Assembly (NCBI RefSeq): GCF_002847285.1
Contig: NZ_CP025407.1
Span: 6,203,001-6,267,000, forward strand
DNA from: Streptomyces sp. CMB-StM0423
GTDB lineage: Bacteria; Actinomycetota; Actinomycetes; Streptomycetales; Streptomycetaceae
DNA length: 64,000 nt
Direction: 5' to 3'
Below, one piece after another: positions 32,904 to 41,739 of the stretch. The translations under genes were made by a program, and so were the position numbers. Under the pieces are notes generated by a model, which was not told the DNA's origin, did no database searches, and saw nothing but the letters and a program-made list of their open reading frames with translations. Positions within the stretch are counted from its first letter, which is position 1, and the number at the start of each line of letters is the position of its first letter.

Positions 32904-33836
32904 TCAGCTCTCCTTCTCTGCCCGGCGGACGAGGAAGAACCAGACCAGGGAGATCAGCAGGATGACGAGGAAGAGGAAGAGGGAGACGACCGAGGCGTAG
33001 CCGGTGCGGCCGTCGGTGAAGCCGGTGTCGACGATGTACTGCAGCGTGGGCCGGGTGGAGCCGTCGGGGCCGCCGGCGGTCATCATGTAGATCTGGTCGA
33101 AGACCTTCAGCGAGGCGACGATCTGGAGCACGGTGACGAGCGTCGTCGTCCGCCCCAGCATCGGGATGACCACGTGCCGGATCCGCTGCCAGGGCCCGGC
33201 GCCGTCCATGGCGGCGGCCTCGTGCACGTCGCGGGGGATCTCCTGCAGACCGGCGAGGTAGAGCACGAAGTTGAAGCCGATGGTCCACCAGACGGTGACA
33301 CCGGCGAGCGACCACATCGCCCAGTTCGGATCACCGAGCCAGGACGGCGGCGAGTTGACGCCGAGGGCCTTCAGCCAGTCCTGGGCCAGGCCGGTCTGGT
33401 CGGCGAGCACGCCCCACATGAAGATCAGGGAGACGGACGCGGAGGGGATGACGTACGGCGCGAAGAACGCGAAGCGGATGAACCACCGGCCGCGTACGAA
33501 CCGGTCGGCGAGGATCGCCAGCCCCAGCGCCAGCAGCACCAGCGGGATGGTGGTGAGCACGGTGAACCACAGGGTGTGCTTCAGCGTGCGCCAGAACTCG
33601 GAGTCGTTGAGGACGTCGGCGTAGTTGGAGAAGCCGACCCAACTGCCGAAGCCGTCGCGCAGCAAGCTGCCGTTGAAGAAGCCCGCCACGAAGGTGTAGA
33701 TGAGCGGGCCGAGAAGGAAAACGATGTAAAAGAGCGCGAACGGCGCGACCAGGGCGGGGCCCGCGAGCCGGCCGCGGGCCTCGCGGGCGCGTGACCTGTC
33801 GGGGGTGAGGGCGCCGGTGCCGACTGTGCTCGCCAC
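32904..33836 (-). CDS. Carbohydrate ABC transporter permease (MalF type)
   Basis: A 310-residue permease with six helices and the cytoplasmic loop DVHEAAAMDGAGPWQRIRHV (EAA motif). The GTG at 33836 with AAAGG upstream is the likely start. It pairs with the next gene to form the membrane channel of an importer for arabinose-containing oligosaccharides, judged from the linked GH51 enzyme. Confidence 0.95.
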   Translation of the reverse strand: MASTVGTGALTPDRSRAREARGRLAGPALVAPFALFYIVFLLGPLIYTFVAGFFNGSLLRDGFGSWVGFSNYADVLNDSEFWRTLKHTLWFTVLTTIPLVLLALGLAILADRFVRGRWFIRFAFFAPYVIPSASVSLIFMWGVLADQTGLAQDWLKALGVNSPPSWLGDPNWAMWSLAGVTVWWTIGFNFVLYLAGLQEIPRDVHEAAAMDGAGPWQRIRHVVIPMLGRTTTLVTVLQIVASLKVFDQIYMMTAGGPDGSTRPTLQYIVDTGFTDGRTGYASVVSLFLFLVILLISLVWFFLVRRAEKES

Positions 33837-33875
33837 GGGGATGCCTTTCGTTCGAGGGGGTGGGGGCGGCGGGAG

Positions 33876-35279
33876 TCAGATCGGGGACTCGACGTCCGCG
33901 AGCTTGTGCAGCACGGCACGGACCCGGTCCGCGGCGGCACGCGGGGTCGACCGGCCGGCGAGCGCGGCGCTGACCGCGTCGCCCACCCGGTTCTGCAGGT
34001 TGCTGCCGGCGCCGCCGTACCAGGCGACGGGGTCGTAGACGGCGCCCTCGGCGGCGGCGGTGTAGTGGGACTGGGGCGTCAGCTCCTGGTACGCGGCCGA
34101 GCGCTGCGTCGGCAGCCACGCGGGGACGTGCCCGCCCTCGGCCCACAGCTCGCTGTTCTCCAGCAGCGAGGCGGTGAACTCCAGCGACAGGTCGAGGCGG
34201 TCGTCGTCCTGCTTCGGCTGCCGGGGCAGCACCAGGGCGTGGCTGTCGGCGAAGCAGGCGTACGGAGCGTCGTCGAAGATCCGCGGCAGCGGCCGCATGT
34301 CGAACTTCGCGCCCGAGTCGAGGACGGCGACGATCTGCCACACGCCGTCCATCAGGAACCCGGCCTCGCCGGTGGTGAGGAGGGTGATGGCGGCCTGCCC
34401 GTTGGCGCCGGTGGGTATCAGCTTCTCCTTGCCCAGGCGCTGGATGTACGCGAGCGCCTCCTCGGCGGCGTCGAGGTCGGCCGTCACGGTGGCGCCGCCG
34501 TCGCCGACCAGCGGCCGGCCGCCGAGCTGGCTGTAGAAGGAGAGGAACATGCGGAACTGGGTGGCGGTGTCCTTGATCGAGGCGACCGACCCGCCCCAGA
34601 CACCGGTCACCTCCTTCGCGGCGCGCAGCGCGTCGGCGAATTTGTCCGGGCCGTCGATGTCGACCAGTTCGCCGCCGTCGAGCAGGCCGGCCTTCTCGGC
34701 GACGTCGGTGCGGAAGTACAGCGCGAAGGGGTGGGTGTCGATCGGGATGCCGTAGAGGCGGTCGTCGACGTGGGACTTGCGCCAGGGCTTGGCGTCGAAC
34801 TTCTCCGGCGTCATGCCCTGCTTGGCGAGTGCGTCGGCGGGCAGCTCGCTGAGCAGCCCGGCCTGGGCGAGCACCGGCAGCTTCGACAGGTGCGCGATGG
34901 CGACGTGCGGGGGGCGCTTGCCGATGGTGGCGAGGCTGAGCTTGGTGTAGTACGGGTTGCCCCAGACGAAGGTGGTGGCCCGCAGGGTGCTGTCGGGGTG
35001 GTCCTTCTCGTACAGCTCCTGCATGGCGACCATGCGTTCGCCGTCGCCGCCGGTGAAGGGGTTCCAGAAGTTCAGCCGGTCCGCGGGGGGTTCGCCGCCG
35101 GTGAAGCCCTGGGCGATGGTCGTGCCGCAGCCGGTGAGCGCCGCGGTGGCGGCGGCGCCGGCGGCGAGGCCCGCGCCGCCGCGCAGCAGGGCGCGGCGGG
35201 AGGGTGCGTACGGGGCTGCCGGTGTGCCGCGGGCGGGGTCGGGGGCCGAGCGGCCGGGGGAGTCGAGGCGTCGGAGCAT
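33876..35279 (-). CDS. Sugar-binding lipoprotein of the ABC importer
   Basis: A 467-residue extracellular solute-binding protein, family 1. The N-terminus combines a twin-arginine signal (SRRALLRGGAGLAAGAAA) with a lipobox (LTGC), so it should be exported by Tat and lipid-anchored. Binding-protein marks include LNFWNPFTGGDGERM, PPHVAIAHLS and GEAGFLMDGVWQI. It leads the operon of two permeases and the arabinofuranosidase and diverges from the LacI-type gene across a 149-bp region that contains two palindromic operator candidates. Confidence 0.93.
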   Translation of the reverse strand: MLRRLDSPGRSAPDPARGTPAAPYAPSRRALLRGGAGLAAGAAATAALTGCGTTIAQGFTGGEPPADRLNFWNPFTGGDGERMVAMQELYEKDHPDSTLRATTFVWGNPYYTKLSLATIGKRPPHVAIAHLSKLPVLAQAGLLSELPADALAKQGMTPEKFDAKPWRKSHVDDRLYGIPIDTHPFALYFRTDVAEKAGLLDGGELVDIDGPDKFADALRAAKEVTGVWGGSVASIKDTATQFRMFLSFYSQLGGRPLVGDGGATVTADLDAAEEALAYIQRLGKEKLIPTGANGQAAITLLTTGEAGFLMDGVWQIVAVLDSGAKFDMRPLPRIFDDAPYACFADSHALVLPRQPKQDDDRLDLSLEFTASLLENSELWAEGGHVPAWLPTQRSAAYQELTPQSHYTAAAEGAVYDPVAWYGGAGSNLQNRVGDAVSAALAGRSTPRAAADRVRAVLHKLADVESPI

Positions 35280-35308
35280 GGCGGATGTCCCTTTCCGCGG
35301 CGAACTTG

Positions 35309-35320
35309 TACAACGTTGTA
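35309..35320. promoter_or_regulatory. Candidate LacI-family operator 1
   Basis: TACAACGTTGTA is a perfect 12-bp palindrome with the central CG step typical of LacI-family operators. It lies 29 bp upstream of the binding-protein start and overlaps the region where its promoter must be. Confidence 0.72.
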
Positions 35321-35334
35321 ATGCGCTCTTGGTG

Positions 35335-35342
35335 GAACGTTC
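35335..35342. promoter_or_regulatory. Candidate LacI-family operator 2
   Basis: GAACGTTC shares the AACGTT core of the first palindrome. The centres are 24 bp apart, a little over two helical turns. Two sites could let the divergent regulator bind cooperatively and control both directions. Confidence 0.55.
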
Positions 35343-35428
35343 TATATCGCCGTGCGCACCACGTCAACAGCCCGCGCAGAAGGCGTAAGGTGTGCGCACC
35401 AGAACCTCGGAGGAATCGGGAGGAAGCC

Positions 35429-36457
35429 GTGCCCGGGGCCCGCCTCAAGGACGTCGCAGAGCGCGCCGGTGTCTCGATCAAGACCGTCTCGAACGTGGTC
35501 CGCGGCGCCGCGCGCGTCGCCGAGCCGACCCGCGAGCGCGTCCTGCGCGCCATCGACGAACTCGGCTACCGCCCGCACGCCTCCGCCCGCCACCTGCGCA
35601 CCGGCCGCAGCGGTGTCATCGCGCTGGCCGTACCGGAGCTCGTCGCGCCCTACTTCGCCGAGCTGGCCACCTGCGTCATCGCCGCCGCCAAGGAGAGCGG
35701 GCAGACCGTCCTCATCGAGGTCACCGGCGGCGACCCGGCGGAGGAGCTGCGGCTGGCCTGCGGCCTCGGCGACCCGCTCATCGACGGCGTGCTCCTCAGC
35801 CCCCTCGGCCTGGACCAGACGGCGCTGGCCGCCCGCGAGCGCCGCGTCCCGCTCGTGCTGCTGGGCGAGCGCGACTACGAAGTCCCCGCCGATCACGTGC
35901 TCATCGACAATGTGGCCGCCGCCCACGACGCCACCCGGCACCTCGTCGGCCTCGGCCGCCGCCGCATCGGCGTCATCGGCTGGCAGCACGGTGAGCGCAC
36001 GACGGCCACCGCCCTCCAGCGCATGCAGGGCCATCGCGAGGCGCTGGCCGAGGCGGGCCTCGCGTACGACCAGGCGCTGGCGCCCGCCGTGGGGTCGTAC
36101 ACCCGCGCGGGCGGGGCGGCGGCGATGCGGAAGCTGCTGGCGCTGCGGCAGCCGCCGGACGCGGTGTTCTGCTTCACCGACATGATGGCGTCGGGCGCGA
36201 TGCGCGTCGCGCACGACGAGGGCCTGGCGATCCCGGCCGACCTCGCGGTGGTCGGCTTCGACGACATCCAGGAGGCGCGGTACATGGTGCCGTCGCTGAC
36301 CAGCGTGGCGCCCGACAAGCAGGAGGTGGCCAGGCTGGCGGTGAAGGCGCTGCTGGCGCGGATCGAGGGCCCGGCGGAGGCCCCGCCGACGACGCTGCTG
36401 GCGCCCTACGAGCTGGCGCTGCGCGAGTCCAGCGCCCTGCCGCAGGACGGTCCGTAG
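35429..36457 (+). CDS. LacI-family transcriptional regulator
   Basis: A 342-residue regulator. The helix-turn-helix LKDVAERAGVSIKTVSNVV is followed by the hinge helix (ERVLRAIDELGYRPHASARH) and a periplasmic-binding-like sensor domain with GVIALAVPELVAPYFAELA and VVGFDDIQEARYMVPSLTSV. The GTG at 35429 follows GGGAGGAAG. It presumably represses the divergent arabinoside uptake operon and responds to a sugar or oligosaccharide; the ligand is inferred from the linked GH51 gene. Confidence 0.95.
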   Translation: MPGARLKDVAERAGVSIKTVSNVVRGAARVAEPTRERVLRAIDELGYRPHASARHLRTGRSGVIALAVPELVAPYFAELATCVIAAAKESGQTVLIEVTGGDPAEELRLACGLGDPLIDGVLLSPLGLDQTALAARERRVPLVLLGERDYEVPADHVLIDNVAAAHDATRHLVGLGRRRIGVIGWQHGERTTATALQRMQGHREALAEAGLAYDQALAPAVGSYTRAGGAAAMRKLLALRQPPDAVFCFTDMMASGAMRVAHDEGLAIPADLAVVGFDDIQEARYMVPSLTSVAPDKQEVARLAVKALLARIEGPAEAPPTTLLAPYELALRESSALPQDGP

Positions 36458-36481
36458 CGGAATCGGCGGGGCTCCGGTCCG

Positions 36482-37474
36482 CTACGTCAGCAGGCCGTCG
36501 ATCTCCGCCAGTTGCCCCGCGGTCAGCGGGCCCGCGGCCAGGGCGCCCGCGTTCTGCGCCGCCTGCGCCACCGTGCGGAAGCCGGGGATCGGGACCGTGT
36601 GCGGGCTGCGGGCCCAGATCCAGGCCAGCGCGCCCTGCGCGACGGTGCGCCCGCCCGAGGTGAGGATGTCGCGGATCGCCTCGATCCGCGGCAGCCACCC
36701 CGGCGCCACCCGCCCGTCCGCGCCGAAGTACGTCAGCCACGCCGGCGGCGTCGCCCGGATGTCGCCGGCGCCGACCCGCGAGCCCGCGTCGTACGCGCCG
36801 GAGAGCAGCCCCATCGCCAGCGGGCTGCGGTTGATGCTGGCCAGGTCGCGCTCCGCGCACAGCGCCAGCATCTCCGGGGCGTCCTCCAGCACGTTGAGCC
36901 GGTGCTGCACCGCCGCGCAGTGCGGGCCCTCGGCGAAGGCCGCGGCGCGCGCGGGGTCGTCGGTGCTCCAGGCGTACGCGCGGATCAGCCCCTCACGGAC
37001 GAAGCCCTCGCACGCCTCGCGCAGCTCCGCCGCCGCCGCGAAGCCGGCGTCGCCGATGTGCAGTTGATACAGGTCGACCCGGTCGGTGCCCAGCCGGCGC
37101 AGCGAGTCGGTCAGCGCCCGGCGCGCGTAGCCGGGGGACAGGTCGCGGGAGAGCAGCGTCCGCCGGTCGGCGTCGAAGACATTGCCCCACTTCGTGGCGA
37201 TGACCACGTCGTCGCGGCGGCCCGCGAGCGCGCGGCCGAGCACGGTCTCGCTGTGTCCCGTGCCGTAGACGTCGGCGGTGTCGAAGAAGGTGACGCCGCC
37301 GTCGAGCGCGCGGTGCACGGCCCGTACCGACTCGTCGTCGTCCACCTTGCCCCAGCCCAGCGGGTCGCCCCCGGCGTCCCACCACTCGCCGCCGATCGCC
37401 CAGCAGCCGAAGCCGAGCGCGCTGACCTCGATACCCGTACGTCCCAGAGTGCGCTTGTCCATGGTCACGACCAT
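36482..37474 (-). CDS. Aldo/keto reductase
   Basis: A 330-residue NADPH-dependent reductase of the (alpha/beta)8 barrel type. It has RTLGRTGIEVSALGFGCWAI at the start and GVTFFDTADVYGTGHSE with the catalytic Asp and Tyr. ATKWGN holds the Lys, and YQLHIGD takes the place of the usual His region. The C-terminal IPGFRTVAQAAQNAGAL is the cofactor-phosphate site. The ATG at 37474 lies behind GGAGGG. It is 25 bp from the end of the convergent LacI-type gene, so a sugar-linked role is possible but unproven. Confidence 0.93.
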   Translation of the reverse strand: MVVTMDKRTLGRTGIEVSALGFGCWAIGGEWWDAGGDPLGWGKVDDDESVRAVHRALDGGVTFFDTADVYGTGHSETVLGRALAGRRDDVVIATKWGNVFDADRRTLLSRDLSPGYARRALTDSLRRLGTDRVDLYQLHIGDAGFAAAAELREACEGFVREGLIRAYAWSTDDPARAAAFAEGPHCAAVQHRLNVLEDAPEMLALCAERDLASINRSPLAMGLLSGAYDAGSRVGAGDIRATPPAWLTYFGADGRVAPGWLPRIEAIRDILTSGGRTVAQGALAWIWARSPHTVPIPGFRTVAQAAQNAGALAAGPLTAGQLAEIDGLLT

Positions 37475-37533
37475 GCACCCTCCAGTGCACTCCAGCGCAA
37501 GGGGGCCTGCGGCCGGGGGTGCCCCCGGCCGGG

Positions 37534-38190
37534 TCAGGCGGTCAGCGGGCCCGCCGGCTCCAGGGCGCGGAAGAGGTCCGTGTTGAGGGTGAACGCGCGG
37601 CGGCACTCCTCGACCACCCGCTGCTTCTCCAGGTCGTCCACCGGCAGCTCGTCCAGCAGCCGGCGGTAACCGCGCTTGTACGCGGCCGGGTTGGGCACGC
37701 CCTCGAAGACGTAGAAGCGCACGCCGTCGCCCTTGCGCTCGAAGCCCCATATCTTCTCCGCGGTGCCGCGGATGATCTGGCCGCCGGAGAGGTCGCCGAG
37801 GTAGCGGGTGTAGTGGTGGGCGACGTAGCCCGCGGGCCAGTCGCGGGCGCACTCCTCGATCCGGGCCGCGTACGCCTCCGTCGCCGCCAGCGGTGCGGCG
37901 GCGGGGCGCCAGCCGGGACCGCCGTGGAGGAAGTCGAGGTCGCGCTCCAGCTCGGGCACCCGGGCCAGTTCGGGCTGGACGAAGGGGCCTGCGACCGGGT
38001 CGGCGGCGAGCGCGCCCCAGTGGCGCTCCAGCGCGCGGTAGACGAACCAGAGCTGCTCGGTGTAACGGCGATAGGCCCCGATGCCCAGCGCGCCGCCCAG
38101 CAGTTCGCTCATGAAGGCCGACTGCTCGGCCTCGGTGTGCTGGTCGTGGGATTCGGTGCGCAGCAGGGTGGAGAACGGCGTCGCGTCCAA
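37534..38190 (-). CDS. hmuO: Biliverdin-producing haem oxygenase
   Basis: A 218-residue haem oxygenase that opens haem to biliverdin, CO and iron. Marks are STLLRTESHDQHTEAEQS with the proximal His at about residue 18, and YTRYLGDLSGGQIIRGTAEK, the glycine-rich distal helix. The TTG at 38190 is chosen because GGAGG lies 7 bases upstream and the protein then begins MDATPFSTLL; an upstream GTG has no ribosome binding site. An iron box 46 bp upstream implies induction in low iron. Confidence 0.95.
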   Translation of the reverse strand: MDATPFSTLLRTESHDQHTEAEQSAFMSELLGGALGIGAYRRYTEQLWFVYRALERHWGALAADPVAGPFVQPELARVPELERDLDFLHGGPGWRPAAAPLAATEAYAARIEECARDWPAGYVAHHYTRYLGDLSGGQIIRGTAEKIWGFERKGDGVRFYVFEGVPNPAAYKRGYRRLLDELPVDDLEKQRVVEECRRAFTLNTDLFRALEPAGPLTA

Positions 38191-38235
38191 GGCGGGCCTC
38201 CGGGGCACGGCGGGGCGGTGGGCGGGACGATTCTC

Positions 38236-38254
38236 TTTGGTTAGGCTTGCCTAA
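38236..38254 (-). promoter_or_regulatory. Iron box (DmdR/IdeR operator)
   Basis: The 19-bp sequence TTTGGTTAGGCTTGCCTAA matches the DmdR/IdeR consensus at nearly every position and contains the dyad TTAGGC-TT-GCCTAA. It lies directly upstream of the haem oxygenase gene, so iron-loaded DmdR would repress that gene. Confidence 0.85.
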
Positions 38255-38308
38255 GTCAATAGGTTCCCGACGCCGTGTCGGTATCACCCGGGAGCCCTCC
38301 GGGCATGC

Positions 38309-39169
38309 TCACGGCAGGGTCAGCACCTCCGCACCCGACTCCGTCACCACCAGCGTGTGCTCGAACTGCGCCGTGCGCCTGCGGTCCTTGGTCACCACCG
38401 TCCAGCCGTCGTCCCACATGTCGTACTCGTGCGTCCCGAGGGTCAGCATCGGCTCGATCGTGAACGTCATCCCCGGCCGCATCACCGTGGTGGCGCGCGG
38501 GTCGTCGAAGTGCGGGATGATCAGGCCGGAGTGGAAGGCGGTGTTGACGCCGTGGCCCGTGAAGTCGCGCACGACGCCGTAGCCGAAGCGCTTGGCGTAC
38601 GACTCGATGACCCGGCCGACGACGTTGACCTGCCGGCCCGGGCGGACCGCCTTGATGGCGCGGTTCAGCGATTCGCGGGTGCGCTCGACCAGCAGCCGGG
38701 AGGTCTCGTCGACGTCGCCGACGAGGTACGTGGCGTTGTTGTCGCCGTGCACGCCGCCGACGAACGCGGTGACGTCGAGGTTCACGATGTCGCCGTCGTG
38801 CAGCACGGTGGAGTCCGGAATGCCGTGGCAGATCACCTCGTTGACCGAGGTGCACAGCGACTTGGGAAAGCCCCGGTAGCCGAGGGTGGAGGGGTACGCG
38901 CCGTGGTCGCAGAGGTACTCGTGCACCACCCGGTCCAGCTCATCCGTCGTCACCCCGGGCGCGATGTGCTCCGCGGCGGCGGCCATCGCCCGCGCGGCGA
39001 TCCGCCCGGCGGTACGCATCCGCTCGACGGTCTCCGCGTCCTGGACCTCGGGCCCCGTGTAGGGCGCGGGTCCCTTCTTCCCGACGTACTCGGGGCGGGG
39101 GATGGCGGGGGGAACGGCGCGCGGCGGGGAGAGAGTACCGGGCGCGAGCAGCGACGACTGGCCAGACAT
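38309..39169 (-). CDS. map: Type I methionine aminopeptidase
   Basis: A 286-residue metalloprotease that removes initiator methionine. All five metal ligands are visible: Asp in IVNLDVTAFVGG, Asp in GVHGDNNATY, His in FTGHGVNTAFH, Glu in TFTIEPML and Glu in AQFEHTL. The N-terminal extension of about 40 residues with a Pro-rich segment (SPPRAVPPAIPRPEYVG) resembles the extended mycobacterial MetAP1c group, where it is thought to contact the ribosome. The ATG at 39169 is the first plausible start. Confidence 0.97.
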   Translation of the reverse strand: MSGQSSLLAPGTLSPPRAVPPAIPRPEYVGKKGPAPYTGPEVQDAETVERMRTAGRIAARAMAAAAEHIAPGVTTDELDRVVHEYLCDHGAYPSTLGYRGFPKSLCTSVNEVICHGIPDSTVLHDGDIVNLDVTAFVGGVHGDNNATYLVGDVDETSRLLVERTRESLNRAIKAVRPGRQVNVVGRVIESYAKRFGYGVVRDFTGHGVNTAFHSGLIIPHFDDPRATTVMRPGMTFTIEPMLTLGTHEYDMWDDGWTVVTKDRRRTAQFEHTLVVTESGAEVLTLP

Positions 39170-39248
39170 GGATCCGAGTCTATCGGCGGGGAATCGGGCA
39201 CGATGGGCGGCGGCGGACCGCGCAGACACGGCCCAGGTGAGGAGCGAG

Positions 39249-39482
39249 ATGGCGCTGTTCAAGAAGAAGACGGCGGGCAAACCGGGCGAGTGGTACTACT
39301 GCCTGGAGCACAAGAAGGTCGAGGAGGGCCCGCAGTGCCGGGCCCTGAACCGGCTCGGGCCGTACGCGACGCCGGAGGAGGCGGCGCGGGCGATCGAGAC
39401 GGCGGAGGCGCGCAACGAGGAGTGGGACGAGGACAGCCGGTGGAACGACGAGGGTGACCGCGAGGGCGGGGCGGGCCGCTGA
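39249..39482 (+). CDS. Conserved small hypothetical protein (77 aa)
   Basis: The ATG at 39249 follows GAGGAG by 4-5 bases. The product begins MALFKKKTAGKPGEWYYCLE, then HKKVEEGPQC, an ALNRLGPYATPEEAARAIE segment that looks like a short repeat-type fold, and an acidic tail (RNEEWDEDSRW). It is small, soluble and rich in Trp and Tyr for its size. The two cysteines could bind a metal or pair. It resembles a short protein widespread in Streptomyces; I know no function. It diverges from map. Confidence 0.8.
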   Translation: MALFKKKTAGKPGEWYYCLEHKKVEEGPQCRALNRLGPYATPEEAARAIETAEARNEEWDEDSRWNDEGDREGGAGR

Positions 39483-39637
39483 GGGGGCAGGGGGGCGGCG
39501 GCTGCGCGGCGGCGGGCGGTTGAGTCCCGTCGGGGCGACCGACCCCGCGGTCGATCGGCACGGTGATGCCGTCGGAGAGGGTCCGGCCGGGCGCGGCGGC
39601 GGTTGCCCGTCGCCGGGGTCCTCGTCGGTTCTCCGCC

Positions 39638-40996
39638 TTACGTCGCCGGGTCCGGGGCCGGTACGCCGTCCGGGCCGCCCTTCCCCGTCTTCTCCGTCTT
39701 CCCTGTCTTCTCCGCCGCCGCGGCGGCGCGGCGGTCCCGTTCCCGTACCGCGTGCGCGTTCGTGCGGGCGTCGTACGTCATCAGCTTCGGCAGGCACGCC
39801 GCCAGCAGCACCACCGCCCCCGCGCACATCACCCCGCCCGACCAGATCGACGTCCGCACGCTCGTCAGCGCGGCCACCCCGCCGGAGCGGAACTGCCCGG
39901 CCACCGGGCCGACCGAGTACGACAGCAGCTCGATGCCGGCGAGCCGGCCGCGTAGCTCGTCGGGGATGGTCTGGTTCCACATCGCCGCCCGGAAGACGCC
40001 GCTGACCATGTCGAACGCGCCCGCCACCGTGAGCAGCAACAGCACCGCCCAGGCGTTGGGCATCAGCCCCGCCGCCGTGATCGCCAGCCCCCAGCCGGCC
40101 GCGGACAGCATCACCGCGCGGCCGTGCCGGTGCACCCGCCGGGTCCACCCGCTGGTCAGGCTCACCAGCAGCGAACCCGCGGGCAGCGCCGCGTATATCA
40201 GCCCCAGCGCCCACGGCGCGTCCAGGTCGTCGGCGAGGAACGGGAACAGCGCGAGCGGGAAGGCGAAGAACATCGCCGCGAGGTCGATGGCGTACGTGCC
40301 GAGCAGTTCCTTGCGGTTCCAGGCGTAGCGCGCGCCCTCCGCGATGGCGTGCAGGCTCGGCGCCACCGCCTCGCGGGCGGCGGGGGAGGGGGCGAGCATC
40401 AGCGCGAGCCCGACGGAGACGGCGAACGTCCCGGCGTCCAGCGCGTACGCCCAGGGCAGTCCGGCGTACGCGACGATGAATCCGGCGAGGGCGGGGCCGG
40501 CGATGCCGCCGAGCTGCCAGCGCAGGGAGTTGAGCGCGGCGGCGGCGGGCAGGTGCTCGTGGGGCACGATGCGCGGGACGATCGAGTCCAGGGCCGGGCG
40601 CTGGATCCCGGTCAGCGCGCTGGTGAGCGCGGCGACGACGTACAGGGGCCAGAGCATCGGCTCGGGCAGCAGGCTGTTGACGAGCAGGACGGCGGAGACG
40701 AGGCCGAGTCCCGCCTCGCTGTAGATGATCAGCTTCCGCTTGTCCATGGCGTCGGCGAGGGCGCCGCCGTAGAGGCCGAAGACGATGAGCGGGACCAGCT
40801 CGACGGTGCCGATGGCGCCGACGGCGAGGGCGGAGCCGGTCAGCTCCTTCACCTGCACCGGGAGGGCGACGAAGGTGAGGAAGCTGCCGAAGGCGGTGAT
40901 CAGGCCCGCGACCCACATGAGGCGGAAGTCGCGCGAGGCGTGCCAGGGGGCGAGGTCGGGGAGGAGGTCGCGGTAGGCGCGGGATTCGTCGGCCAC
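39638..40996 (-). CDS. MFS transporter (EntS-like exporter)
   Basis: A 452-residue major facilitator with 12 predicted helices. The loop motif between helices 2 and 3 reads GGALADAMDKRKLI, and LNSLRWQLGGIAGPALAGF lies in the middle, as in the EntS/MFS_3 group of exporters for siderophores and small molecules. A charged tail after residue 420 contains KTGKTEKTGKGG. The start is GTG at 40996. No siderophore gene is adjacent, so the substrate is unknown. Confidence 0.9.
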   Translation of the reverse strand: MADESRAYRDLLPDLAPWHASRDFRLMWVAGLITAFGSFLTFVALPVQVKELTGSALAVGAIGTVELVPLIVFGLYGGALADAMDKRKLIIYSEAGLGLVSAVLLVNSLLPEPMLWPLYVVAALTSALTGIQRPALDSIVPRIVPHEHLPAAAALNSLRWQLGGIAGPALAGFIVAYAGLPWAYALDAGTFAVSVGLALMLAPSPAAREAVAPSLHAIAEGARYAWNRKELLGTYAIDLAAMFFAFPLALFPFLADDLDAPWALGLIYAALPAGSLLVSLTSGWTRRVHRHGRAVMLSAAGWGLAITAAGLMPNAWAVLLLLTVAGAFDMVSGVFRAAMWNQTIPDELRGRLAGIELLSYSVGPVAGQFRSGGVAALTSVRTSIWSGGVMCAGAVVLLAACLPKLMTYDARTNAHAVRERDRRAAAAAEKTGKTEKTGKGGPDGVPAPDPAT

Positions 40997-41059
40997 GAGG
41001 GGCCATGGTCGGGTGGACGGCGGGTGGGCCGCAAGGGAATTACGGCGGCGCCGGCCGGG

Positions 41060-41668
41060 CTACCAGCGGGGCGGGGGCGGGGAGGAGAGCACTTCGGCGA
41101 GGCGGGCGAGGCGGTCGCGGAAGCCGGAGCGGGCGGAGGCGGCGGGCGGGGCGCCGTTCTCGCCGGCGGCGGCGCTGACGAGGTGCTGGACGGTTTCGAG
41201 GTCGATGTCGCCGCTGTCGCCGGGGACGGTGAGCAGTTCGTGGGCGAGGCCGGGCAGTTCGGCGGAGCCGCCGTCGAGCGCGAGTACGGCGGCGCCGGCG
41301 CGGCGGGCGTCACCGACGCGCTCCAGCAGCGCGTCGCCGGGCTCGTCGGGGGCGACGACGAGCAGGGTCTCGCCGCGGCCGGCGGCCTCCAGCCGGCCGA
41401 GTCCGACGCCGAGGTGGGCGGGGCCGGAGGCGGGCACCCGGTGGCGTACGAGGGTGGGGGAGAGGGCGGGGAGTCCGGACCAGGCGGCTTCGTCGTCGAG
41501 GTGGGCGGCGAGGTGCCACGGCTCGTACGCGGCGGTCCCCACGAGCAGCAACCCACCGCCCTGCGCCTCGACGGCACCCCGCAGCACCCCGGCAAACCGC
41601 CGCGCGGCCCCGGGCCACTCGGTCCCGGCCAGCACTTCCCGCAAGAGCGCGACACGCACGGCATCCAT
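41060..41668 (-). CDS. Conserved hypothetical protein, SIS-like fold possible
   Basis: A 202-residue soluble protein. It has an N-terminal helix (MDAVRVALLREVLAGTEWP) and an alternating strand/helix pattern: LLLVGTAAYEPWHLAAHLDD, GETLLVVAPDEPGDALLERV, AAVLALDGG and ELPGLAHELLTVP. This strand-helix order resembles sugar-isomerase (SIS) domains but no catalytic or sugar-binding Ser/Thr pattern is certain. The ATG at 41668 lacks a clear Shine-Dalgarno sequence, so the start is tentative. It is transcribed toward, and lies next to, the MFS gene upstream end. Confidence 0.65.
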   Translation of the reverse strand: MDAVRVALLREVLAGTEWPGAARRFAGVLRGAVEAQGGGLLLVGTAAYEPWHLAAHLDDEAAWSGLPALSPTLVRHRVPASGPAHLGVGLGRLEAAGRGETLLVVAPDEPGDALLERVGDARRAGAAVLALDGGSAELPGLAHELLTVPGDSGDIDLETVQHLVSAAAGENGAPPAASARSGFRDRLARLAEVLSSPPPPRW

Positions 41669-41739
41669 GCCCGGATGCTGCCGCAGCGGCCGTGGCCCCG
41701 CAGCGAAACCCGGGCACGTCACCGTTTCGGGTCCGACGC

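Noticed and set aside
30463..33315. A minus-strand frame of 950 codons across the arabinofuranosidase and permeases
   Set aside because: It is a +1 shadow of real minus-strand genes with low-complexity Arg-rich sequence.
31998..33836. A missing ATPase gene as sign of a broken importer
   Set aside because: Streptomycete sugar importers usually share the MsiK ATPase encoded elsewhere, so its absence here is expected.
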